64,000 bases of DNA, taken from positions 58,635,249-58,699,248 of the forward strand of contig NC_088295.1 of assembly GCF_032854445.1 (NCBI RefSeq), written 5' to 3'. Position numbers and translations under genes: made by a program. The notes under the pieces were generated by a model. It made no database searches. It saw nothing but the letters and a program-made list of their open reading frames with translations, and had not been told where the DNA came from. Below are positions 1 through 13,800 of this stretch, one piece after another. Every line of letters begins with the position of its first letter. The stretch's first letter is position 1. The stretch comes from Liolophura sinensis (Eukaryota > Mollusca > Polyplacophora > Chitonida > Chitonidae).

Positions 1-1848
1 AGCCAGGAGGATGACGTGACAGATGACACAGGCAATAAGGCTTTCCTGAGGGCAGGTCAGCTCATGCCCATCAATCCTTTCTCAACCACACACGGCCCTC
101 ATACTAAACTCTATGGTAAGTTATGACTGGCTGTCCTGTAAACGTAGCTACATTCAGCACTGTGTGTTCTGTCCTGGACACAGTTTAACAGTGCAATGAC
201 GACAACAATTTTGGTTAATGGAATACAACTGGGGCCAGAGTTATGGCGGGAGCAAGTATATATTACAAAGTGTATTGCAGCAAGACCATTATGATTCCAT
301 CTTCATGCGGTACTGTTTCATTCATCTGACTGACTGATTTACTGTGCAGGTGAAATATTCTTAAGTACAACTTCAAACAACACTCAATCACTCACTCACT
401 CACTCAGTCTATCATTTAGAGCCCTGCTCTGTTACAGGTAATGTGAAATAGATTAGACGATAGAATAGTCAGCTATGTACCTGTCACAGGCCAGTGGTTA
501 ACTCGTTTTCCTTCATCTATCAGCAACCTACAGATGGTCGTGGGTTCATCCGGGGCTCTGCCAGGTTTCCTCCCATCATAATGTTGGCTGCTGCAATATA
601 AATGAAATATTCTTGAGTAAGGTGTAAAACACCAGTCAAATAAATAAATCATTTTCCTTCACCCATACATTTCACTGCGGTACACTTGTTTTTCTTGACC
701 CATACATCTCACTGCGGTACACTCGTTTTCCTTCACCCATGCATCTCACTGCCAAACGCTGGTTTTCTGTGATGCATTAAACATCAAGCAAAAAAATGAA
801 CATAATATATTTTCCCATTTTCTTAAATTAAGAATGATTTTTATAATTTTAATTAACTGCTGTATGTTTTGAGAATACCTTGAAGCATCACGCCGAGGAC
901 ACCATACATGACACCCCACCCAGTCATGCATGCTAATGTGTATAAAAATGAAGTCACCACATTGTTATTGACCACTTCAGTGTCCAGATGGTTAGAGCTA
1001 CTGCCGCGAAGTCGGAAGACTTCGGGATCCAACCAGAGATCAGGTCGGAAGTCGGAAGACTTCGGGATCCAACCAGAGATCAGGTCATACCAAAGACATT
1101 AAAAATGGTACTTGCTCCTTCCTTGATTGGCGCTCAGCATTGAGAGGTTAGAGCATGGCAATATGACTGGGGTGACCAGTATAAAGTGACTGGGTGGGGT
1201 GTCATGTATGGTGTCCTCTGCGTGATGCTTCAGTGGCAGCATGCCACAAGAAGGCATAATGTACACACCTAATGACTTCTCATCTTCAAATGACTAAAAA
1301 ATTTTTAAGTAATATGTTCAGTTCCAAACATACACACATATATTCCACATTGTGATTGTATTTCAGATTTGGGAGCCAGTGAAGTTGACAATATTACAAG
1401 GAAAAGGAAGGTAATGGAAGTTTTTATGTTTTAAGTTTTATAGATGTTGTCCATACAGACAGGTAGAAAGGCATAATTTTGTTACGTTCTTTTATGTGAG
1501 AAACATATTTGAGCAGGGGCCACAGTGTGACAGTCACAGAATGTGATGTAAAATACCCTGTGACAATTGAGACAGCATCTGGATGTACATATGCTTGTTG
1601 ATCACAGTATTTTGATCTTACATGCAGATAGACAGTAAATTGGAAGAATCTGATTTGGATTATGAAACATCTTCAGCATGATGGTGGTACCTGAATTTTG
1701 TCATGTCTGTTCCATTCAGATGTTACTGGGTGAGATTTCTGAGCCAGCAGCAAAGAAAACCAAAGGGTCGCCATACTTTGTTCCAGAGCTGTGTTATATT
1801 TTAGCCACTTGTGATGAGAGAATACCATTGGTATATCTGGGTGAAGAG
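1..1848 (+). CDS. MED14: MED14 exons at 1-115, 1367-1410 and 1720-1848: charged linker leading into the PYFVPEL block
   Basis: The first exon is acidic (SQEDDVTDD...) and ends one base into a codon before gtaagt. The 44-base exon at 1367 completes that codon and ends in the basic KRK. The third exon begins right after an AG at 1719 and carries [13 protein letters not shown], which matches the lysine-rich linker followed by PYLVPEL of vertebrate MED14. An open frame starting at 1678 extends upstream of 1720, but the longer version hits a stop in the MED14 frame (tga at about 1678), so the acceptor at 1718-1719 was chosen. Confidence 0.85.
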
Positions 1849-4800
1849 GTAAGTACAATACATTTCATTGCTGATGGTGAGATCCATGTATATTACAAGA
1901 ACCTGAAGTGCTATAATATAAAAGTTATATACAACTTATATCAGCATGCCTGTCTTTAGTTTTATGTTTATCAGAAAGAATGTGATTTACGGTATTAATA
2001 TTATATTTCATCTTTCCAAAACCAAATTTTTCATATTTCAATATTTTTTTTACTTTTGTTTAGGTGTATATATTATTAAATATTTCATACTCCTGAAAAA
2101 AAAATCGACGGTTATCTTCCCATTAATGTTGTAATTGTTGGTATTGATTATTTTTGTAACTCTGGTTCCTTTCTAATGGACAGATGGAGAGACGGGGAAT
2201 TCCACATCAAGGGATTGAGATAGATGGTGAAGGCACAGCAATGGCGTTGTCAATTTTAAAGTAAGCAAAAGACATACGAGAGCATATGGCATCATTGGAG
2301 GAAAATTATGAGACGTGAAATGACTACTGCATTTCCTTATTTCAGTGAAAAAGATGCTGACATGGTACAGAACAGTACTGTTTTCTGGACAGGACAACAT
2401 CTTACCAACATGTTACAATGAAGAGACTATCGGAGAACATGTTAGTCTCACAAAAGGTTTCTGGTGTAACCTACCGACTGGCATTCAGTCTTATAACGAT
2501 CATAAAGAGCTGTAGACCCAGGGTCAATCCTGGGTCGAGTCACACCTAAAACTTGTAGCTTCCTGGCTTGGCGTTCAGTGTTAAGAGGATAGTGCAACTT
2601 CTGGTTGACCTGTATCAGTATAATGGCTGGAGCTGGACGGCTTGCTTGCCTTCGATAAGTTGTCTCAGTTAAGCAGCACTAGATAAAAGAGCGATGCAAA
2701 TCCATCCTGCAACAAGGAGGCACATTACATACACCCTAACAATTCTTTCGTTGTCATAAGTAAGACGTTAAACCCTAATCACTTACTTACTCATTCACTC
2801 ACTCATTCACTACAACGATCATAAAAGTTCTGAATACCACAACAACGCACACCTTTTGCTACTGAAATCTGATACTATTTTCACCCCTTGTCTGGCACTG
2901 GGAAGTCTTTTTGTGCTGTGTGTAAACAGGTCGCATGTGGAGAAGGATATGAAGGACCTGATGGAAGAATAGATGTGTGCATAAGCCATACATCAGAGGT
3001 GATTGATATCAGTTGTATGTTGTTGCTGTGTTCAGAACTTCACGTTTGTAGGCCTGTAACAAGGCTTTTCGATCGACACCATTTGGGTAATGCAAAATAG
3101 ACTAAGACCAAGACCACACAAAGTTACTTCCCTTCAGCACAGTTTGAAATTCTTTAGTAAATTCCTACACATAATCATGATCCTTGGAAACATGGTTAAG
3201 CGAATCACCAGAAATATTCTGTTCTAGAATCCAACCTTTGCTGGATTCCTGAAGCGTTGTATTTGGAAGTTGTTTTGCGATGTGCTGATTTTTGTTTATT
3301 TTACCAGGCTTCCTGAAGTGATTGATCTGCCCTTGTCTGTCTGCAAGCAGCTTGCAAAGGATTTACTGTCTTGCAAATTTCACATTCAGTGGAAGCCTTT
3401 CAGACTATGGCATGTTGAGGTGAGTTGGAAAATTGAATGTGTTTGTCAGTTTCACCGGAACCTCTTTTTCCTCTTTTACCTCTTTTACTGGTAAAATGAA
3501 CAGAATGTTCAGTTGTACCCAAATGACGGTAGCACTGTGAGCTACATGTATTCTGACTGTAGGTTTTTAACAAAAAGAAAAAGTTTCATTAAAAATATCT
3601 GTTAAAGTTATTTCTTTTACATTTTCATCTTTTCTATCTATTTTTGTCTTTTTTAACAGGATGTATCTGGTTATGAGGTGTTCATTTCATATTGCCTGTA
3701 TAATACTACAAGTTTTGTCTCCAAAATTTCCTTTCAGTTCCTCTTTCATAATAATCCTCTGAAGAGTCAAACGACAAGAGAACAAGGTAAATACTCGAGT
3801 GACAAACTACATACATGTGTAAGGATAATACAGCTGCTGTAAGTTTTATCTGTAATCAAAAATGAGAGATACTTCTGCCGAATTGTAGGTCTTTTTCAAT
3901 CGTTTGGTCCAATTGTTTCATTAAGGTGTTTTAAAAACTGAGTAAGATTATGTCTGACGTTGGCCTCTACCAAATATTCTCAGCCGTAAAGGGTTAATGA
4001 ATCAAAGCAAAACTTTGAAACAAACTCTTTCATCATTAACCTAAGTTTCATTGACAAAATATATCAAATATATTGGGACTTAAGTTAGTGGGAAAATGGA
4101 CTTGTGTGTAATCTATGACTTGTTGCTGTGGGTCATTTCTGGTTTATTGTGAAGCATTGCTCTCATTCCACACATTCAGCCTCTGACTAACCAGGTCACA
4201 TACTCATTCAACTCTCACTGGTGTGACTTTGGCTTTAAGTCTCTAGGATTGTCAGGTACCTTGCATTAATCCCAGATCAAACAAATGAATTATGAGTTAT
4301 CCCCTATAATGTAACAAAGCTTTTCATCGTTTACAATTGTTACAGGTCCAGTGGACAGAGTGTACCTTGTGTTTGACCTTGGCCAGGGATCAAATGTGGA
4401 GAAGGTCGTGTCAGATTTCCTGGTGGAATGGAGTTCTGTCTCACATCTTTATGCAGCTGTTCATGAGTTTGCAAGGTCATATAACGGTAGGTAGTATGGA
4501 GTTATTCCCCCTCATCCGATCGTTTATTTGCTGTTATTTATTTATTAAATATGATTCAGTTTTTGTTATACAAGCATTTAACTTCATATCTGAGGAGCAT
4601 TTTTTGTTGGTGTCTGTCTCTCACCTCACTGAGGTTATGAAGTCACATACTAAGTCTCAAGAGATGATTTTAAAAAAGCTGTTCTTATGTATTTTTTATT
4701 GCATTATTCATTGCTCATATCTTTAAAAGAAAAGGATAGATTTCCATTATGTGTAAACATCATGTTTGAACAAAATTATTTATTTCCCTCTCAAAGCTTA

Positions 4801-7800
4801 CAAAATACACAAATTGTTACAAATTGCTGGTCCTACATTTTCTAAGGTTTGTTGATGAAAAAAAAAAATTGGCCGCATTTATTACTGCTGATTTGGGGAA
4901 TATGTGAAAAGAGACACTTTTTTTTGTTTTTTTTTTTGCAGATGATCGTAGTGGATTGAAAAACTGTGTGGATATCAGGTCGTACAATTACCAAAGATTA
5001 GTTCTCCTTTATGGACCAAATAAGAATCATGTGGTAAGTGACAGGATACTAAACCGCCGTGTGCATTTTCTTTTGTCTAACATATGACTACTTTCTGCAC
5101 ATGCACATAAATGCGCAGTCCAAACGCGCGTAAGGTTTATTGCTTCAGTGGGGGCCTCCGTGGCTCAGTCGGTTAACGCGCTAGCGCAGCGTAATGACCC
5201 AGGAGCCTCTCACCAATGTGGTCGCTGTGAGTTTAAGTCCAGCTAAGTCCTGCTGGCTTCCTCTCCGGCCATATGTGGGAAGGTCTGCCAGCAACCTGCG
5301 GATGGTCGTGGGTTTTCCCCGGGCTCTGCCCTGTTTCCACCCACCATAATGCTGGCCGCTGTCGTATGAAATATTCTTGAGTACGGCGTAAAACACCAAT
5401 CAAATAAATAAATAAATAAATATTGCTTCAGTGAGCCAAATTTATTGAAATGGGGGTGAAAGCGAGTTGTAATGTAAAGAGTTGTGCCCCTTGACAACAT
5501 CATGGAACATTGAAGGAAATGAAAGGAGAGCATGTTGTAATGTGTGGAATTTTGAGGGAATGTTTCCATATTTCACACGCTACTTTTTGATACAAAAGGT
5601 TGTCATCAGCTGGAAATCTGACACCCAGGCATTTCATCTCGCTCTTGGAACGACGGGACCTTCAGTCACAGCTAACTGCCACATCCCTGTTCTGCCTCAG
5701 CTTCAAGAAACTCTCAACAACAACAAATCAATAGCCTTCCTCGCAAAGGTAAGGCAAGAATGTTGCAGTATTAAATCTAGCTAGTGATGGCTTCCTCTCC
5801 TATTGTCCATGGAGAGGTCTGTGAGCAGCCTGCAGATGGTCATGGGTTTCCGCCATGGCCCTGTTTCCTCCCACAGTAGGACAGGCCATATTTCATATTA
5901 GTGAAATATTGTTGAATACGGTGTATAAATTAAGTGTAAACCATTTCATTAAACTTGTCATTAAATGAATTTGTGGGTTAGCAACAAAGGGTAGCGGAGT
6001 CTATTGCTTGTGATGGTGAAGGAAAATAAATGACGATGGCAAAAGTGTGTTATTTGATTTTCATAAAGCAGACATACTAAGCCCCCCCTGTTTCTTTCAA
6101 GACAGTAAAATACTTTAGGTTTGTACTCTGTTAAATAATTGTATTACATACAAGTTGTTGACAAAATATTTTTTACTCACACACTAAATGATGTGACATT
6201 TGGCATTTTGTTTTTGTGAGTATAATATACTAGACTAAGTACTTTTTAGTACTAGTCCAAACAATACAAAATAAACAACACAAGCAAATGTGAACATACA
6301 AGGAGCTGTGTGTAGATGTAAGTACCTGCTGTGTTTTATAATTACTTTTCCTCACTCTTCTCTAAAAGGTGCTAAGCGAGACCTGGTCACCGATGACCTC
6401 CATAGCCAAACTCAGTACCATGCCCGTCACCAGCACCAGCACTGTGAGTTCATTTGAAAGTACTCTCTTCTTACCTTCAGTACTCTCTTCTCAGCTTCAG
6501 TACTCTGTTCTTACCTTCAGTACTCTGTTTTTACATCCAGTGCTCTGCCCTCGACTTTAATGCTCAGACAGAGGCCAATTTCAAATGGGCATCTAAACTG
6601 TGAAAACCTATATTGCTTTATTTTGATTTGAGCTTTGACCCTCAGATATTTTTGGCCTGTTGTGTTAAGTATATTTTTAAAACAAAATTGTTTTTAAAAA
6701 TACTAGTTTTTGAATTAAAGAACTGGAGTACATGTACCTTATTCAGAGTGTAATCTTACCAATCTTCGGTAAATTGTGAACTGTAATCTGACATGTTTGA
6801 TTCAAGTCACTTGATAATAAAGCACGTATAAACATCACTGTTGCAGGCAGTTAAGCAGTCCTTCCTGAGTTTCACCATCATCCCACAAACCCCAACACAC
6901 ATCCGAATTGCCTTCAGGAATAAGTATCCTTCATACGGAGATAGTTGTATGCAGTTCATAACTGCTTAACCTGTGTGTTGTTATGTCAGTGTCCAGTCAT
7001 ATGGGTGTGTTTTGTTTCATAGCTGATTTGACCAGATATTTATGGCACAAAAATCAGTCAGTGCATATCCGATCAATTTTTGCTTTTATTTTAGAATTTC
7101 CAAAATAATTTCCTTGTTTACAAAATAAGGTACCCTAATTCTTCTAATTTTTGGGACAGATATTAGTAGTGTTGAAAGCAGAGTATTACAATGCTTAACC
7201 AGCCTTTTGAAAACGTAAAGGTATGAATATATCATTATTATTTATTTAATTAATATTTATTATTAATTATTTATTTATAATAATTTATTTATCAAAGGTA
7301 GCTGAGTCAGTTTACAATGAAACTGTTCTTCTTCAAGGCTGTCACTAAAAAAACAGTGTAAAGGAAACATGTACTTCAGGGTCCAGTCAAAAAAATACAT
7401 CAATACATATTTATATATAAAACAAGATAAAGCATCATGTAGTTTGAAAAGTGAAAGTACATGTACATACTTTCATACATACAAAAAGCAACAACACAAC
7501 CAATAGTGCTGTCCCAAGCAGCAGGATAAGTAGGATGGTGGGAGACGGCAAATGTTGTTTGGGTATGTTGCAGATGGCCTAACCATGTGAGAAAAAAGAA
7601 ACTCAATATTCCTGCTGCAGTTACATATATATTGGCTAAAATGAGCAGACCAGGTGTCCAAAAATGAGAAGAAAAAAAGTTATGTGGGATTCAGTAGCAT
7701 GATAGTATAGATGTATAATTCCTTAACTGGTGTAGCTACGTCCTGGATGTCCACTGTAGAGGAGAGAGACTGGTGAATGTGAGGGATGGGGCGTACAGTC

Positions 7801-10800
7801 TGTTCGACTCAAGTAAATGTGTGGACGGCTTCAACCCCACACAGGGGTTAAAGGTCTGTGAAATTTTTTTCATTGATTCAGAAGGGTATCGGAGTCAAAT
7901 GTAAGGACATTTTGATACCCTTTACAGGTGCCGAATTACAATAAACTGGGTACTGTAAAATATTTTTGTATGATTGGTATTTGAGACCACCACTTAGTAT
8001 ATATTGTCTTTATAACACAGTGATGTTATACATGAGGATGTAAAGCATGAATTTCGTCTTTTGAGCTAACAAATGTGTTCAGCCAGGATTTTGGTCAGAT
8101 TTATTTTTTTTAATATATTCATGAATATTGGCTTAATAAACACAAAGTGGACAAGAGTATTAGTAACAAAAAAGGTAAGGGAAGAAAAGCTGACCTTAAA
8201 CTTGTTGAAGGAACATGCATTAAGGTTTTGGAAGCATTGTCAACTGCTCTGAATGGTCCATTCTCTTGAAGTGGAATTTTGGCTTAATTTAGAGTGTATT
8301 AACTTTGAAAATTTGCATCTGGAAATCTTTTGAAAACATGAGGACAAAGCTAATGTTTTAAAAGGACAATATCTACCAAAAGGTGATCCCAAATACCCAC
8401 CATACAAATAAAATGTATGTTCTCTCTTTAAAGAAAAATTTTAAAAAAAGACATTCAAGACCACATGTCCAATTACGGTAGCTTTTTGCTCTCTGTCAAC
8501 TAAACTGTATGTAATTTTTTGTTCCCTCCACCTGTAAAGAAGACATAAAACAGTTCATGTCTATTTCTTAATGTGCAATTTGGGATGAGTATAACAGTAC
8601 AAAAAAAATTCTTTTTGACAGGTAAAAATGGCTTTAAAGTACGGTTTTCTAAAGCCACCAGCAGTGTGGAAATTAAATTGCGTGCAGGGTTGATATCAAA
8701 GATGATAGCTTTGAAAACAACACATGTAAATAACTTTAATATATCGCTTCAGGCCTTCTTGAACATGTACGTGGACGAGACAGTGTTAGCCAGCTACAGT
8801 CGTCGCCGCTCCGCCAACGAGGATGACAACCCTCCCTCCCCGATCGGCATGGACTCTCTGGACATGTTCATGTCCCAGCAGCCCTCGGGGTCGCCTGCCT
8901 CCCGCAGACAGGACCTACGCTTCACCAACCCCATGACACCGCCCTCCAACCCACACACGCCAGCCTCACCCAGCACTGCCAGGGTCTCAGCTGGGGTAAG
9001 ATGAACAACTTGTGTGCTTTCTTAAAACATTGTTTTTGGTCCCAATACAGTTTACAAGTAAGATCACGTCCTGCCTTCCAAAACAAACATGGCACCTTTC
9101 TAAGATCAGTAGATCTCACAGACACAGAGAAACTGTGCAAGTAGTGGCCATAAAACATTATTATCCTGAAACGTATCCAGTAGGGTGAAATTCTACTTTT
9201 ACAACAAATCTCAGATGTCTTTCAAAGTTCATTAAAAGTCTCAGGATCATGCAGTACAAGTAGCTTAGTCTTGGACAAGATGAGTATATCTCAGAAGTTT
9301 ATATATCCCCTAATTCCTAAAATATTCAAAAATCACCAAATTAAACTTCCAATTTAAATGTCTTGTCTCATCTTAGATGAATGATGTGTTCTTGTGTTTC
9401 TCCAGAAAACTGACCAGTTCATAGTAAAAGCTAATCAGTCAAAGTTTTGGACTTCTTTTTATGTAATGTGATACAAAGGAGTAGTGTTGAACATGATCTA
9501 ATGTGGATAGATGCCAGAGAGGCATTCCAATTTCTTTGCATGTTTCTGGCTGTGTTTACAGGGTTACCCTTCGCCAGCTGCAGCCTTCCCCCTGGCCTCA
9601 CCCCCATCCCTGCCGTCTCAGGTGGGCGCCTCTCCTGCAGCGCTAATGGGCACCCCATCCCCAGGCACTCTGCTGGGGGCAAACTCGCCAGGTAACCCTC
9701 ACCTTCATGTCCCCTCCCCAGGGTCGTTTGTTCCCACCCCCTCTCCCCAGTCTCTTGGAATTCATATGCCGTCTCCAGCCGCCTCCTTCATCAGCCCTCA
9801 GAGTAAGTTCCCATTAACATCTGATCTTTGTGCTCTTGTGGCTGCGTCGCTTTCTGTGGCAGAGTTTGTCTTGTCCTTGTGTGGAGATTGTCTCAGCTTC
9901 GGGATAAGACACAAAATAAGTTCTGGTTGCTTTCTGTTGCAGAGTTTGTCTTGTGCCTTGGAGATTGTCACATCTTCTGAAGAAGACACAGGATGAGCTC
10001 ATACTGCTGTGTCATAGCCTCTAACACTGACTAACTGTCTGCCCCGCTAACACACTGTTTCGTGTTGTCGTTTTTCACCGCTGTTGTGATTTTAATTTGC
10101 ATGCAGTTGTAATACTGTTGTAATTTGCTTTAAAAAATGCATTTGAATATAAAACATACATGTACACACAGAAGAAACAAAACTGAATTGATTTGTGCAA
10201 TATGTACTATAATAGTAACAGTATTATTAACAACATTGGGGGCCTACAGGGCTGAGGGGGTTAGCACGCCAGTGCGGTGCAACGAACCAAGAGCCTCTCA
10301 CCAATGCGGTCGCTGTGAGATCAGGTCCAACTCATTCTATCTTTCTTTGTGGCTGTATATGGGAAGGTCTTGCAGCAACCTGCAGATGGTCGTTGATTTC
10401 CCCCAGGCCCTGCTGGCCACAGTCGAATAAGTGAAATATTCTTTAGTATGGCGTAAAACTCTAATCAAAGAAATAAATACATGAAGTTATTGTGAAACCC
10501 ATGAGCAGAATAACTAAATCTGTATCATCTGTATTGGGTACAGTAACCTTTAGGTGTTGAGGGGACCCACAGATAGTTGTGCCTAACTTGTGATGGCCAG
10601 CCGCATGTTAAATGTTCATAGTGTAAACACATGCTTTGGCTTGGTACAGGATTTGTGTTTGTTTTTAATTAACAATTTGGGAAGGTCAAATGTACCATAT
10701 GTATGCGTTTTGGAATGTGTAACCTGCTGAAAATGGTTTACTGTAGGATAGAGTCAACCTAGGCATCATTGGGAAACACCAGTGTTGCCAGCCTAGCCTA

Positions 10801-13800
10801 GCCAATCGTTTGACGTTATTTACCGTTATTGTTACGTGATTGGTCCTCATACTGTTTCCGAATAATCATAAGCGCTCCTAGTTTCGAAAAAGATGACATC
10901 TAAAAATGCTGGCGCCCTTAAACATGTAATAAAAAACTCCAAGGGAGTTAACTGTTGTACAATCCATTTCTTGACAAATCAAATCAAAAGCTGACAGTTT
11001 CATTCTTAAATTTTATTATTATTATTAATTACATCTGTTCTGACCATGAAGTCAATCAGGCAATGTTATCAGCAGACAAATTGTCTATACCTCATCAAGC
11101 TATGTCAAAAAATATTCTTTTTTAAGATCATGCCTGTATCTTTCTCCTTGCGTTTGGTCAATTGTATGCCCCTTAGACATACCCTGTTGTATCTGTAGGT
11201 ATGGTGGAAGGTGCGAATTCACCTTACCCCAGCTCTGGTCTGGCAATGCCCTCCCCTGGGGCGAGGAACTGGCCAGGGTCCCCGTCTGTAGCCGGCCCCT
11301 CTCCTGCCTCCAGGCATGGGCTGGCCATGTCACCAGGCTACTCTGCTCTCCACTCACCACAGATGCTGGTGGCCAAGGACTCTGACCACAGCAGAACATC
11401 AGGTACATACCATACTGACATAGCAGTGTTAGACTGTAATCATTTATTCATTCATCCTTTCATTTGGGAACATGATTGATGTACTGTCATAGTGGTGTGA
11501 GGTCATAGTCATTCATTCATTCAGGAACATGATTGATATATTGCCATAGTTGTGTTAGGCCATAATCATTCATCCATTCATTTAGGAACATGATTGATAT
11601 ATTGCCATAGTGGTGTTAGGCCATAATCATTCATCCATTTATTCAGGAACATGATTGATATATTGCCATAGTAGTGTTAGGCCTTGATCATTCATCCATT
11701 TATTCAGCAACATGACTGATATATTGCCATAGTGGTGTTAGGCCATAATCATTCATCCATTCATTCAGGAACATGACTGATATATTGCCATAGTAGTGTT
11801 AGGCCTTGATCATTCATCCATTTATTCAGCAACATGACTGATATATTGCCATAGTGGTGTTAGGCCATAATCATTCATCCATTCATTCAGGAACATGACT
11901 GATATATTGCCATAGTAGTGTTAGGCCTTGATCATTCATCCATTTATTCAGCAACATGACTGATATATTGCCATAGTGGTGTTAGGCCATAATCATTCTT
12001 CCATTCATTTGGGAACGTGATTGATATATTGCCATAGTGGTGTTAGGCCATAATCATTCAGCCATTCATTCGGGAACATGACTGATATATTGCCATAGTG
12101 GTGCTAGGCCATAATAATTCATTATATGGTTGATATACTGCCATGGTATCAAAACAGTTTTAAATTCCTCAGCTTAATTTGAACATCCAAAGTAATGCCA
12201 GTTTTGGTTATGACCCCAATCTCTTCAAAAGTCTTAACGTTGGTGCGTTATCATCATAAATGCAGTGATAATTCATACATGGATTCACAAGGGGTCCCCA
12301 TATCTGATCACTTGGCGATCAGTGCAAGTGACTTCTAGGATACTTTCTAGGATCACAAGTTCATATCCAGTCTTTGTGATTAAAGGTGGGAGTGGGGCAC
12401 ATGCTGTTGTGATAAGCTGCTAGTTGGACTGGTTTTGGGTAGCCCTACTTCATTTTATACATTGTATTAGTTCAGCTCAATGTTTGAAAAGTATCTGGCT
12501 TCCCAAAGCTACTGCTATTGACAGTTTGTGGATTTCAAAGAGTCATGTTAATTGTGCTCTCCCTCGTGCTGTCATGATACGGTTAATTAGTGGGGTTATT
12601 TTTACTGGTTAATAACTCTTTTCCTGATTTCATGTTCTTTTGTTTTCAGTGGTGAGCCCACCCTCTCGGATGATCCCGTCTCGGTCATGGGCAGCCTCTA
12701 TCCCTACCCTTCTGTCCCATGACGGCTTTGACAAACTGCTGACACCCTGCACCCTGCCTGGGGTGCCCTTCCTTGCCTGTTCCCCCTTAGAGAGGTTCCT
12801 CGGCTGCTTCTACGTCAGGAAAAATCTTCACAGGATTGTACAGAATGAAGAGACAAAGGTAAATGAGGAATACTTCATTAGCCCTGTAGCGTAGTGACAA
12901 GGTTTGCGGTAAAGGCCACCATACTGACTTTCTTTGACGGAGAAGGTACATGTATTAAATAAAAATACCAATGGGGAGTCAACATTTTTTAACCCATTAA
13001 GGTGGCACTAGTGTGAAGCATGAACGTGAAGCAAAAATTGGTTGTAGCACAATGTGTACAATGTTTCAATTTCCACTGTATTATCCTGTCTTTAATGTGA
13101 CATAATAATGATTAGTCGGGAAATGGACGTTTTAATCACTAAAATGGCATCAAGATCTTACCGACGGATGTTTGAGTGATCCACATTTTGTTTATTTTAT
13201 GTATTTATTAGATTGATGTTTTATGCCATAATCAACAATATTTCACGTATACGACTTGGGACAGCATTATGGTGGGAGTAAATCAGGTAAAGTTGCTAAA
13301 AGATCTTCCCACGCATGACCGCAGAGGAAGCCATTATAGGGACAGCATTGTTGGGTTTATATTGTCCTGCGTTAACATGCCCCATCATGGAACACCCCCC
13401 CACCCCCACCCCCACCCCCACCCCCTCAGTGTTGTGATGGGGATGAGACCTCAGACTAAAGCAATACGATATACTGATCAAAATGTTCAGCCTAATGCAA
13501 CTTGCTATAGTCTATTTCGTTTAGCCAGTCGCCTATATTCGGTTGCCCTCAAAATCAGTTGTAGCTGAAACAAAATTTACTTTTAGTCAGTGACACATAA
13601 CAACACAGGCCCTACATAGCGATATGTTTCTGAATAATTACAACCTCATGAAAGGAAAGTAAAATGAGTGCTTTGTTTCAAAACAGTTCTTATGGAGTTT
13701 AACATTATAAGTTAGAAAAGGTAGCCAGTGTGACATTTTGCAGATGGCCGAATAAGGCGACTTTAGCTGTGGCTAAAGGAAACTATAATTATCCGTCAAC

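Noticed and set aside
1678-1719. Upstream extension of the MED14 exon at 1720
   Set aside because: A stop (tga) interrupts the frame that continues from the upstream AG; the acceptor at 1718-1719 follows a pyrimidine tract and gives the right phase.
2345-3013. Possible extra MED14 exons at 2345-2363 and about 2932-2998
   Set aside because: The direct join 2260 to 3308 keeps phase and matches the family spacing; adding either piece breaks the frame or inserts sequence not known in MED14.
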